The notes under the pieces were generated by a model. The model worked only from the letters and a program-made list of their open reading frames with translations, had not been told where the DNA came from and made no database searches. Made by a program: the position numbers and the translations under genes. This document shows, one piece after another, positions 18,286 to 26,195 of a stretch of DNA of 64,000 bases. This DNA is from Alteromonas aquimaris (lineage in GTDB: Bacteria > Pseudomonadota > Gammaproteobacteria > Enterobacterales > Alteromonadaceae), in assembly GCF_026183695.1 (NCBI RefSeq), contig NZ_JAPFRD010000005.1, forward strand, positions 210,042 to 274,041, written 5' to 3'. Position 1 is the stretch's first letter. Each line of letters begins with the position of its first letter.

Positions 18286-19344
18286 ATGTCAGTATTTGAT
18301 CATCCGGAGTTCGATAAGCACGAACACGTGGCGTTTTACCACGATGAAGAAGCAGGCCTGAAAGCCATTATTGCGGTTCACAATACCAATCTTGGCCCAG
18401 CGCTGGGCGGTTGTAGAATGTGGCCCTATATAAATAGCGCAGAGGCTTTAAATGATGTTTTGCGTTTGTCGAAAGGGATGACCTACAAAGCAGCCATGGC
18501 TAATTTGAAGCTAGGGGGTGGTAAATCAGTTATCATCGGCGATCCGCGAAAAATGAAGACGCCCGCCATGATGCGCGCAATGGGCCGGTTTGTTGATTCG
18601 TTAGGTGGTAAATATTTTACTGCCGAAGATTCCGGAATTGCCGTTACGGATCTGCAAGAGATGGCCACCCAATCCGAATTCATCGCTGGTACTAGTGCCA
18701 AATATCATTACGCCGGTGAAACGCCTGATGGTAACCCTGCACCTTCAACTGCGTACGGTGTGTTTGTAGGCCTTCGCAGCACGGTTGAGTATGCATTAAA
18801 TAGTGACCTGAAGGGCATTAAAGTTGCGATCCAGGGGATGGGACACGTTGGTTACCGTTTAGCACAGCATCTGCATAATGCTGGCGCACAGTTATTTGTA
18901 ACTGATATCTATCCAGATGGGATTGAACGAGCAGTTAGTGAATTAGGTGCAACCGCTGTCGCCCCAGAAGATATTTATGGATTAGACGTTGATGTGATAG
19001 CGCCGTGTGCAATGGGTGCATCTATCAATGATGAAACCCTGCCAGATATAAAAGCGAAGGTCATTGCCGGCGCGGCCAATAATCAGTTGGCACGTGAAGA
19101 AATGGGCGAACTGTTGCGTAAACGCGGAATCGTGTACGCGCCCGATTACGTTATCAATGCGGGGGGTGTTATTGATATCTATCACCAGCGTATGGAACAG
19201 TCGTCAAATGAAGCAATGCGCACGCATATTGAAGAAATCGGCATAACGCTTAAAGAGATTTTTGAGCGCGCAGACAAAGAAGATAAAGCAACTAATCGTG
19301 TTGCTAACGTCATCGCGCAAGAGCGCTTTACAAACAAAGCTTGA
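18286..19344 (+). CDS. Leucine/phenylalanine/valine dehydrogenase family protein
   Basis: NAD-dependent oxidative deaminase of the Glu/Leu/Phe/Val dehydrogenase family; 352 residues. The N-terminal substrate domain holds Lys68 (SKGMTYKAA) and Lys80 (LKLGGGKS), matching the pair that binds substrate and drives catalysis in leucine dehydrogenase. The Rossmann motif GMGHVG is at about residue 184. Substrate (Leu, Val or Phe) cannot be told by eye; leucine dehydrogenase is the commonest for this length. The neighbourhood of phhA and maiA fits amino acid degradation. Confidence 0.88.
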   Translation: MSVFDHPEFDKHEHVAFYHDEEAGLKAIIAVHNTNLGPALGGCRMWPYINSAEALNDVLRLSKGMTYKAAMANLKLGGGKSVIIGDPRKMKTPAMMRAMGRFVDSLGGKYFTAEDSGIAVTDLQEMATQSEFIAGTSAKYHYAGETPDGNPAPSTAYGVFVGLRSTVEYALNSDLKGIKVAIQGMGHVGYRLAQHLHNAGAQLFVTDIYPDGIERAVSELGATAVAPEDIYGLDVDVIAPCAMGASINDETLPDIKAKVIAGAANNQLAREEMGELLRKRGIVYAPDYVINAGGVIDIYHQRMEQSSNEAMRTHIEEIGITLKEIFERADKEDKATNRVANVIAQERFTNKA

Positions 19345-19426
19345 AACTTGTCATTCAAGTCGTCATAATGCGCCGCTCTTGAGAGGCTATTGCTTTTAAA
19401 GCGGCGCTACTCAGTAACGATTCAAT

Positions 19427-19538
19427 GGTAGGTTCCTGGTCCTCCCGCAATGATACTCTGTGAACCCGGTCAGGCCCGGAAGGGAGCAGCCGCAGCAGAC
19501 GACTCATGTGCCGGGATGTGGCTGGGAGCTTGCCACCC
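19427..19538 (+). ncRNA. ffs: 4.5S signal recognition particle RNA
   Basis: The core closely resembles E. coli 4.5S RNA. The Ffh-binding hairpin is visible: GGTCAGGCCCGGAAGGGAGC with its GGAA tetraloop, the AGCAGCC asymmetric loop, then GTGCCGGGATGTGGCTGG. The outer helix pairs 19427-19436 with 19528-19538 over about ten pairs, including wobbles. T-rich sequence follows directly. The exact ends are estimated from the outer helix. About 112 nt long. Confidence 0.95.
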
Positions 19539-19552
19539 AAATTTTTAGCCCT

Positions 19553-19831
19553 TCACGCTTCGCGCTTTTTATTCTCTGCCTGATCTAAATACTTAATGGC
19601 TTTTTCTACAGCATATTCCACATTCATTTCCATTTGTTGCTTTTCACTTTGTGGCAAGTAGAACGCCATATCCACTTCAAAGCGTATGTAGCGCGGCGGT
19701 ATTTGATTTAATGTAAGGCAGCACAGGTCAGCTAAATAATCATCTGACTTACTCTTGTCTAATCCCAGTTTCTTAATATGTTCAAGGACAAGGTGTTCAT
19801 AGTAGTTATGGATATCATCATCTAACTTCAT
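19553..19831 (-). CDS. ComFB-like protein
   Basis: Small 92-residue protein resembling ComFB (late competence protein family). The family core, a run ending in CCLTLNQIPPRYIR, is clear at about 36-50. Bacillus ComFB lies in a DNA-uptake operon but its role is poorly known; some distant homologues bind cyclic di-nucleotides. No competence genes are nearby. It converges on ffs and is divergent from the tryptophan dioxygenase gene. Confidence 0.75.
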   Translation of the reverse strand: MKLDDDIHNYYEHLVLEHIKKLGLDKSKSDDYLADLCCLTLNQIPPRYIRFEVDMAFYLPQSEKQQMEMNVEYAVEKAIKYLDQAENKKREA

Positions 19832-19947
19832 TTGGCTTTCCTTTTAAGTTTACGCCTTAACTCTTTTCTTATAGCTGCTTTATTGTTGATGTCGAGTAGG
19901 CAGTGATAGAATTTAGCAATTAATTAACAAGCCTAATCGAAATCCTT

Positions 19948-21048
19948 ATGAAAAAAAATATCGAACCTTGTTACTACGGTGATTATCTGCAATTAGATAA
20001 AATCCTGGGAGCGCAACACCTGCAGAGTGAAAAATATGGTAGTCCTGCTCACGAAGAGACGCTGTTTATTATTGTACATCAGGTGTATGAACTGTGGTTT
20101 AAACAAGTGCTGCATGAACTAAATTCGGTTATAGACACCTTCTCCCAAAACCAGGTTAGAGATCAGGAACTTATTACTGTCGTGCACCGACTGCACCGAA
20201 TTATTCAAATTCAACAACTAATGAATGATCAAATCAGCGTAATGGAAACCATGACGCCCCAACAGTTTTTATCGTTTCGGGATTATCTGGTACCCGCTTC
20301 TGGATTCCAGAGTATTCAGTTTAAACGGCTCGAAATTTCTCTAGGCTTAAAACGTGAATACAGAATTGATTTTGATAAGCAGAGTTTTTATAACCGGCTG
20401 GAAGAAAGAGATAGAGCCCTGCTAGAGAATCTGGAACAGAAACCTAGTTTATTCGAGCTGGTTGATCAATGGCTTTGCAGAATGCCATTGTTGAAAAAAG
20501 ATGATTTTGATTTCTTGGATCATTATGAAAAAGCAACCAGTGAGTTACTTGAGGCAGACAAGCAAACCATTGAGAATAACCCGACGCTTTCTGATAAAGA
20601 ACGCTATCAGGAGCTTAAAGACTGGCAGGCAACCCGTGAAAACTTTGATGCATTGTTCGATGAGCAAAAGTATGTCGCGTTGCGCGGCGAGGGTAAGTTT
20701 AGGCTAAGCCATAAAGCTATGCTTTCAGCTCTCTTTATAAAGCAATATGCCGAAGAACCTATCTTCAATTTACCTTTCCAATTAATCACCGCCTTAACTG
20801 AAATAGATGAGAAACTGACAATCTGGCGTTACCGGCATGCGATGATGGTACAAAGAATGTTGGGTACCAAGATAGGTACCGGTGGCTCTTCTGGTCATCA
20901 TTATTTAAAGAAAACCACTGAATCAAACCGAATCTTTTTGGATTTTTTCAATATGGCCACGTTTTTACTGCCAAAAGACATGTTGCCTGAGTTACCACCT
21001 TCTATTAAGCGCTATTTAGGCTTTTATTTAAGCGATGAAGGTAAGTAA
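19948..21048 (+). CDS. kynA: Tryptophan 2,3-dioxygenase
   Basis: Haem enzyme that opens the indole ring of tryptophan to give N-formylkynurenine, the first step of the kynurenine pathway. The sequence carries YGDYLQLDKIL, HQVYELWFKQVLHEL (distal His44), the DYLVPASGFQS loop, RYRHAMMVQRMLG and TGGSSGHHYL with the proximal haem-ligand histidine. At 366 residues it is longer than the roughly 280-residue Xanthomonas and Ralstonia enzymes and nearer the animal length, owing to an extra charged region at about 170-230. The other kynurenine genes are not here. Confidence 0.94.
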   Translation: MKKNIEPCYYGDYLQLDKILGAQHLQSEKYGSPAHEETLFIIVHQVYELWFKQVLHELNSVIDTFSQNQVRDQELITVVHRLHRIIQIQQLMNDQISVMETMTPQQFLSFRDYLVPASGFQSIQFKRLEISLGLKREYRIDFDKQSFYNRLEERDRALLENLEQKPSLFELVDQWLCRMPLLKKDDFDFLDHYEKATSELLEADKQTIENNPTLSDKERYQELKDWQATRENFDALFDEQKYVALRGEGKFRLSHKAMLSALFIKQYAEEPIFNLPFQLITALTEIDEKLTIWRYRHAMMVQRMLGTKIGTGGSSGHHYLKKTTESNRIFLDFFNMATFLLPKDMLPELPPSIKRYLGFYLSDEGK

Positions 21049-21310
21049 AACTTACTGGTTTAAGGCCGGTTTTGTTAACTAAAGCCGATGATTTCACAAG
21101 CTTGTAATTTTTTTGTAACTATATTTTTACGCAAATGGCAAAAATAGCCAAAAAAAAATGGAACTTTTCAGGGCGGCCTTCAAAATGGCGGTTGACCGCC
21201 CCTACAGGATGTGGTTATTATCAAGTTGAGGCAATGACCTTATTAATAATAAGTCGTATTAAACGATTTAGAAACACACACTAAGTTTTAGTGGTCCAGG
21301 GAGACAATAC

Positions 21311-24106
21311 ATGTTTACAAATTCTAAACTGGCTAAGTCAGTGAAGCTGGCTTGTGCATTCGGTGCTGCTTCAGCAGCCATGGTTGCACCAACTGGCGCT
21401 CTAGCACAAGATGCAGAAGCAAACACGGTAGAAAAAATCGAAGTTACCGGTTCTCGTATCAAGCGTGCTGACATCGAAGGTGCAAACCCAGTTACCGTAA
21501 TGAGCCGCGTTGACATCGAAAAATTCGGTATCACATCAATCGGTGACGTACTTCAGTCTATTCCTTCTGCAGGTTCTGCAATCAACACCAACAACAACAA
21601 CGGTGGTGATGGAACGACAACTCTTAACATTCGTGGTATTGGTTCAAACCGTACTCTGGTACTTGTTAATGGTAAGCGTTGGGCACCTGGTTTAGGTGGT
21701 TCAGTTGACCTTAACAACATCCCAGCTTCTATTATCGAGCGTATCGAAGTTCTTAAAGATGGTGCATCTGCAGTTTACGGTTCTGACGCGATCGCTGGTG
21801 TTGTTAACATCATCACTCGTCAAGACTTTGAAGGTGTTCACGCATCTGGCTATCTTGGTGAGTACGATGAAGGCGACGGTAACAAAGAACAATGGGATAT
21901 TGGCTTCGGTACGCAAAGCGACAAAGGTAACGTTTACCTAAACGTCAGTTACGTTGAAGAAGAGCCAACATTCGCAGGCGATCGCGAAATTTCAGCGGTT
22001 CCTGTATTTGGTACCCCTGAAGGCTTCGGTGGTTCATCTGGTACACCATTTGGTCGTTTCATATTCTTTGATGAAGGCGCAAACTTCCTAGACCGTTCTG
22101 GTGACGGAAATGGTGGCCTAACTGAGTGGCAAGAACCGGGCAGCCGTTTTAACTTCGCTCCGTTTAACTACCTTTCTACGCCACAGGAAAGAACCAATAT
22201 TTACGGCCAGGCGCGTTATGAATTAACCGATAATATCTCTGTAAATACCACTGCGTTTTACGGTAACCGTAAATCTGAGCAAGCACTTGCACCAACACCT
22301 TTGTTCTTTGGTAGCGCGTTTGGAGATACTGGTTTCGTAATCTCTAAAGATAACCGTTTCAATCCAACGGACCAAGATTTAAGCACTGACATTCCATTTG
22401 GCGAGCCGGGCAACTTATTCTTAGTCGGCCGTCGTATGTTTGAAGCTGGTTATCGTAGCTTTAAGCAAAACGTTGACCAGTTCCAGTTCAACGGTGGTTT
22501 TGAAGGTGTTCTTGAATTTGCTGACCGTGAATTCTATTGGGATGCGACTTACACGTATGCTGATATCACAGAAAATCAGATGACTGATGGTCTGTTAAAT
22601 ACTGACCGTGTGAAAAAAGCGATCGGTGATCCGGCAGTATGTCGCGCTGACGCTGATTGTGTTCCATTAAATCTATTTGGTGGTTCTACGGATATCGGTC
22701 AAGGTACTATCACTCAAGGAATGCTTGATTATATCACTTTTACCGCTCAGGACACTTCAAGCACTAAACTTGAAAGTTATACCGCTAACATTTCTGGTGA
22801 ACTTTTCGAATTACCAGCAGGTTATTTGGCATTCGCTTCTGGTTATGAGAAGCGTTGGCAGGAAGGTTTTGACCAGCCTGATGCAATTATCGCAGCTGGT
22901 ATTACTTCAGGTAACGCTCGTCAGCCTACCTCAGGTTCATTCAGCGTAGAAGAAGTTTACCTGGAATTAGCCGTACCTTTATTGGCAGACATGACTGCAG
23001 TTGAGCAATTGGATCTAGAGCTAGCGACTCGTTACTCTGATTACAGCAACTTCGGTGATACTACCAACTCTAAAGTGGGCTTGAAGTGGCGCGTAAACGA
23101 TGACTTGATGTTCCGTGGTACTTACTCTGAAGCCTTCCGTGCTCCATCACTGATTGAGTTATTTAGAGGAAACAGTGATAGCTTCCCTCCATTAACGGAT
23201 CCATGTAATGGCGGTGCAGCAGCTAACCCGAACCTTCCAGGTTGTGCGGGCATTCCAGCAGGCTACCAGCAGCCTAACTCACAAATTCGTATCACTGTAG
23301 GTGGTAACCAAAACCTTGCAGCTGAAGAAGCTGAAAGCTTTACATACGGTTTTGTATACTCTCCATCACAAGTTGAAGGTTTAGAAGTTACTTTCGACGT
23401 GTTTGATATAGAAGTGGATAATGCGGTATCGAGTGTTGGTGCTCAAACTATTCTTAATGCTTGTGCGCAAACTGGTCAGAACCTTTGTAGCCTGATTCAG
23501 CGTGGTCCAGCGGGTAACGTTGTTGACCTGTTCAACGGTCTGATTAACCTGGGTGGTCAAACCACATCTGGTTTCGATTATAACATTGCCTATAACTTTG
23601 AAACCGAGTTCGGTGATTTCCGCCTTAACTGGGATGGAACTTACATCGATGAGCGTTCAATCATCATCGTGGATCCAGTAGAAAATACTTCTACCGTTAT
23701 CAACGAAGCTGGTAAAGCGGGTGACCGTGACGTGGTACCACGTTTACGTACCAACTTGAGCTTAACTTGGGCAATGGATGATTTCACTGCAAACTGGTTA
23801 GTACGTTATATCGGTAACACTACCGAAGAGTGTGCTATCGACGGCGGCGAACTGGATCAGCAACTTTGTTCTGACCCAAGTACAGAGGTAGGTGGAGACA
23901 GCTTCAACGAACTTGAAGCCATGGCTTACCACGATATCTCAGTGGGCTATGCAGTTAACGATAACCTTCGTTTAACCTTAGGTGTTAACAATGCGTTTGA
24001 TACAGATCCAGAAGTATCTTACTCAACGTTTGCTAACAGCTTCGACCCATCAATGTACGAAGTACCTGGAAGATTCTTCTACGGTCGCGTAAATGTAAAC
24101 TTCTAA
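21311..24106 (+). CDS. TonB-dependent outer membrane receptor, large peptide/oligomer type
   Basis: Outer-membrane gated porin; 931 residues. A signal peptide ends near TGALAQ (about residue 33). A TonB box-like stretch follows (TVEKIEVTGSRI), then the plug domain (about 45-165: DVLQSIPS, TTLNIRGIG, RTLVLVNGKR, ERIEVLKDGASAVYGSDAIAGVVNIIT). A 22-strand-type barrel ends in a C-terminal Phe. Cysteine pairs in the long loops (such as CRADADC and CNGG...PGC) are typical of this group. It resembles the abundant GSRIKR class of marine bacteria, whose ligands are mostly unknown. Codon use is strongly biased, suggesting high expression. A strong AGGGAG ribosome binding site precedes the ATG. Confidence 0.9.
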   Translation: MFTNSKLAKSVKLACAFGAASAAMVAPTGALAQDAEANTVEKIEVTGSRIKRADIEGANPVTVMSRVDIEKFGITSIGDVLQSIPSAGSAINTNNNNGGDGTTTLNIRGIGSNRTLVLVNGKRWAPGLGGSVDLNNIPASIIERIEVLKDGASAVYGSDAIAGVVNIITRQDFEGVHASGYLGEYDEGDGNKEQWDIGFGTQSDKGNVYLNVSYVEEEPTFAGDREISAVPVFGTPEGFGGSSGTPFGRFIFFDEGANFLDRSGDGNGGLTEWQEPGSRFNFAPFNYLSTPQERTNIYGQARYELTDNISVNTTAFYGNRKSEQALAPTPLFFGSAFGDTGFVISKDNRFNPTDQDLSTDIPFGEPGNLFLVGRRMFEAGYRSFKQNVDQFQFNGGFEGVLEFADREFYWDATYTYADITENQMTDGLLNTDRVKKAIGDPAVCRADADCVPLNLFGGSTDIGQGTITQGMLDYITFTAQDTSSTKLESYTANISGELFELPAGYLAFASGYEKRWQEGFDQPDAIIAAGITSGNARQPTSGSFSVEEVYLELAVPLLADMTAVEQLDLELATRYSDYSNFGDTTNSKVGLKWRVNDDLMFRGTYSEAFRAPSLIELFRGNSDSFPPLTDPCNGGAAANPNLPGCAGIPAGYQQPNSQIRITVGGNQNLAAEEAESFTYGFVYSPSQVEGLEVTFDVFDIEVDNAVSSVGAQTILNACAQTGQNLCSLIQRGPAGNVVDLFNGLINLGGQTTSGFDYNIAYNFETEFGDFRLNWDGTYIDERSIIIVDPVENTSTVINEAGKAGDRDVVPRLRTNLSLTWAMDDFTANWLVRYIGNTTEECAIDGGELDQQLCSDPSTEVGGDSFNELEAMAYHDISVGYAVNDNLRLTLGVNNAFDTDPEVSYSTFANSFDPSMYEVPGRFFYGRVNVNF

Positions 24107-24122
24107 GATTTCCTTAGTTGTA

Positions 24123-24154
24123 AAAAAAGGCCTCGCAAGAGGCCTTTTTTATTT
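24123..24154 (+). terminator. Rho-independent terminator of the receptor gene
   Basis: A G+C-rich stem (GGCCTC, 24129-24134, with GAGGCC, 24139-24144) extended by A-T pairs and followed by TTTTTTATTT. It starts about 20 bases after the stop codon. Confidence 0.9.
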
Positions 24155-24901
24155 GTCTTGTGATATTACCTAACAGGCGTGTGGACGTTGCCTGATACAC
24201 GGATTTACATCGGATAGCGGGAGAAATTCAGAATGCCTTTTCGTGGCTACTCGTTGCTGTAATAAAGACGAACCTGTCATTAAAAAGTAACTGAAATAGA
24301 ATTTCATTAACCTTTCAATCGCCGATTTTGTCCTTTCATATTTTGAATTTAACCATATTTTAAGAGGATTTAGCGCACGTGTAGCCTTGTCCCATGTTTG
24401 CCGGTCAAGTGCGAATTGAACCATCTCCGAGTGACCCATTCGGCTGGTTATCCCACTGAATTAACCAATTATATTATCCGGGATATCGACTTGCACTTGG
24501 TCAAGATATCAGGCACATTAGTGGAGCATGGAGAGCCTTTAAACTTACTGCATTTTAAACGGGACCAAGCGTATCGCGGTCACAAAATGCGTTTAGTATA
24601 GCAGACGAAAAAACAATCAAATCTCCGTTAATGGTGCACAACGTAATAAAACTGTTTTGGTATATCTAAATTCCGTCAAAATAGGTGGGGGGACGATATT
24701 TTCTAAAGTCATTATTAAATTAGCGCCAAAAGTGGGGTGAGGTGTTTTTTTGAATGTAAATGAAACCGGTAAAGTACTCTGTGACAGCTATCATATGGGA
24801 GTACCGGTAGCATTAAATGAGAAAGGGATTTTATCAAAATGGGTACGCCAATCGGCTACTCTTTAGGTAAGTTAACTTATGGACAGTAAAAGGAAAGTTA
24901 G
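24155..24901. other. Gene-poor stretch with coding-like remnants
   Basis: 747 bases without a convincing gene. Short frames on both strands overlap each other and have no ribosome binding sites or family marks. A 38-codon plus-strand frame (24750-24866, TTG start behind GTGAGG) looks protein-like by amino acid make-up, and its frame continues upstream past one in-frame TGA. Near 24765-24809 an imperfect inverted repeat has arms around ACCGGTA and TACCGGT. I read this as a decayed gene or element, but no insertion-sequence ends are recognisable. Confidence 0.4.
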
Positions 24902-25177
24902 ATGAATAAATTTTACAAAAATTTAGCTGTAGTGGTTCCGCTTTTATTCGGAGTAGTCGGCTGTAATTCTACCGCTGATTCAGACCGGATTGCTAAAAAT
25001 AGTAATCTGGAAGCAGATGATGGACAGGTTTGTAAGATGGAGAAGCGAATTGGATCGAATCGCATGACCCGTGTTTGTCATACAGCAGAAGAACGTGAGC
25101 AAATGGAAGAAGCTGCGCGCGAAGGTTGGACACGTCTACAAAAAGGTTCAATGACTACTGGTGCAGACGGTAGATAA
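24902..25177 (+). CDS. Small outer-membrane-type lipoprotein
   Basis: A 91-residue protein with a lipoprotein signal: basic start, hydrophobic core, lipobox VVGC (Cys21). The mature part is polar and carries two further cysteines in CKMEKRIGSNRMTRVCHT, probably a disulfide, then a helical EEREQMEEAAREG stretch. Similar short proteins with a VC-x-x-E-K-R-x-G-S-N pattern are, from memory, frequent and uncharacterised in this order. The ribosome binding site is AGGAAAG. It sits between the TonB receptor and two hydroxylase genes and may belong with them. Confidence 0.75.
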   Translation: MNKFYKNLAVVVPLLFGVVGCNSTADSDRIAKNSNLEADDGQVCKMEKRIGSNRMTRVCHTAEEREQMEEAAREGWTRLQKGSMTTGADGR

Positions 25178-25185
25178 GTATAATG

Positions 25186-25206
25186 GGGTATGTATAGAAC
25201 ATACCC
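25186..25206 (+). other. Hairpin in front of the beta-hydroxylase gene
   Basis: A perfect 8-bp stem (GGGTATGT with ACATACCC) with a 5-base loop, ending 5 bases before the first possible start codon of the next gene. There is no T tract, so it is a poor terminator. At this distance it would hide the ribosome binding site and could limit translation. Confidence 0.5.
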
Positions 25207-25211
25207 TATGA

Positions 25212-26195
25212 ATGTCCCCTATGTCGTCATTTGATACTCTTTTACAAAATATTGAAATCAACCTGCGTGATAAACAATTTGAAGAAGCCTTAGAAGGCTA
25301 TCATCAGCTTTATTTTGATCATCGGGATTTCTTTGACCTTCACAAAGGTCAACCATCACCATCACGCAAATCACATATACAAAATGCAGCCAACTTGGCG
25401 CGCAGAGACGCATATGACAAGTTCCGCTTTCTCGAAGATGTGTCCGAACGTCTTGCTCTGGCGCTTGCACAATTTCTCGGGCTGACCCCGCGGAAATTTC
25501 AATATAGTGAGCAACAACCCAATTTTTTCTATATTCCAGACCTTCCTAGCAAACCGTTTTTTGATGTGAATGAAATTCCTCAACTAAGCGAGTACATTGT
25601 TAAGCTGCAAGAATGTCGTGGCGAATTAATCAAGTTAAGCGAAAACGTTTCTGAAAAATATACTGATAATTTTTCTAACATCCCTTCAACGGTGGATTGG
25701 CGAGAAATTTCCGAGAAATGGAGTTCGTCCCACCTGGCAAAAAAAGGGGCCTTTACACCCTTAGCTGACACAGTCTCACCGAGACTAAAGAAGCTATTGC
25801 ATGATGATATACATGCCCATTGCCCACCTCATTCCCCAGAAATAGTGCTTTCTGTGCTGGCGCCTGGTGCCTATATCCCACCTCATTTCGGTATATCTAA
25901 TTTTAGACTAACGGTACATGTACCGCTAAAGGTAACGCCCGCTGCGGTCCTTAAGGTGGCAGGACAAACGTTTAATTGGAGTGATGAGAAAAACGTCCTA
26001 ATTTTTGACGATAGCTTTCGTCACTCGGCATCGAATGACGCCGACTCTGCGCGATCAGTTTTAATTTTTGAAGTGTGGAATCCACATCTAACCCAACCTG
26101 AACGTAAAGCGATTGAAAAGTTCATGCTAAGCTATGACGAATGGAATAAGAAGATCGGACCTTTAGCCACCATTGACAGACTTTTATACACATGA
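25212..26195 (+). CDS. Aspartyl/asparaginyl beta-hydroxylase-type oxygenase
   Basis: 2-oxoglutarate/Fe(II) dioxygenase with an Asp/Asn beta-hydroxylase domain (about 185-300) behind a helical N-terminal part of about 140 residues that may be TPR-like. The cupin core shows the first iron histidine in YIPPHFGISNFRLTVHVPL, the second in IFDDSFRHSASN, and a 2-oxoglutarate-binding Arg in RSVLIFEVWNP. As usual for this family, the carboxylate of the iron triad is not obvious. Bacterial members act on small molecules, lipids or proteins; the substrate is unknown. Start may be 25212 or the ATG at 25221; neither has a good ribosome binding site. Overlaps the next gene by 4 bases. Confidence 0.85.
   Translation: MSPMSSFDTLLQNIEINLRDKQFEEALEGYHQLYFDHRDFFDLHKGQPSPSRKSHIQNAANLARRDAYDKFRFLEDVSERLALALAQFLGLTPRKFQYSEQQPNFFYIPDLPSKPFFDVNEIPQLSEYIVKLQECRGELIKLSENVSEKYTDNFSNIPSTVDWREISEKWSSSHLAKKGAFTPLADTVSPRLKKLLHDDIHAHCPPHSPEIVLSVLAPGAYIPPHFGISNFRLTVHVPLKVTPAAVLKVAGQTFNWSDEKNVLIFDDSFRHSASNDADSARSVLIFEVWNPHLTQPERKAIEKFMLSYDEWNKKIGPLATIDRLLYT

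Noticed and set aside
24170..24439. 89-codon frame on the minus strand, and the 67-codon frame 24398-24601 on the plus strand
   Set aside because: They overlap each other, have no clear ribosome binding site and no recognisable motif; treated as part of a decayed region.
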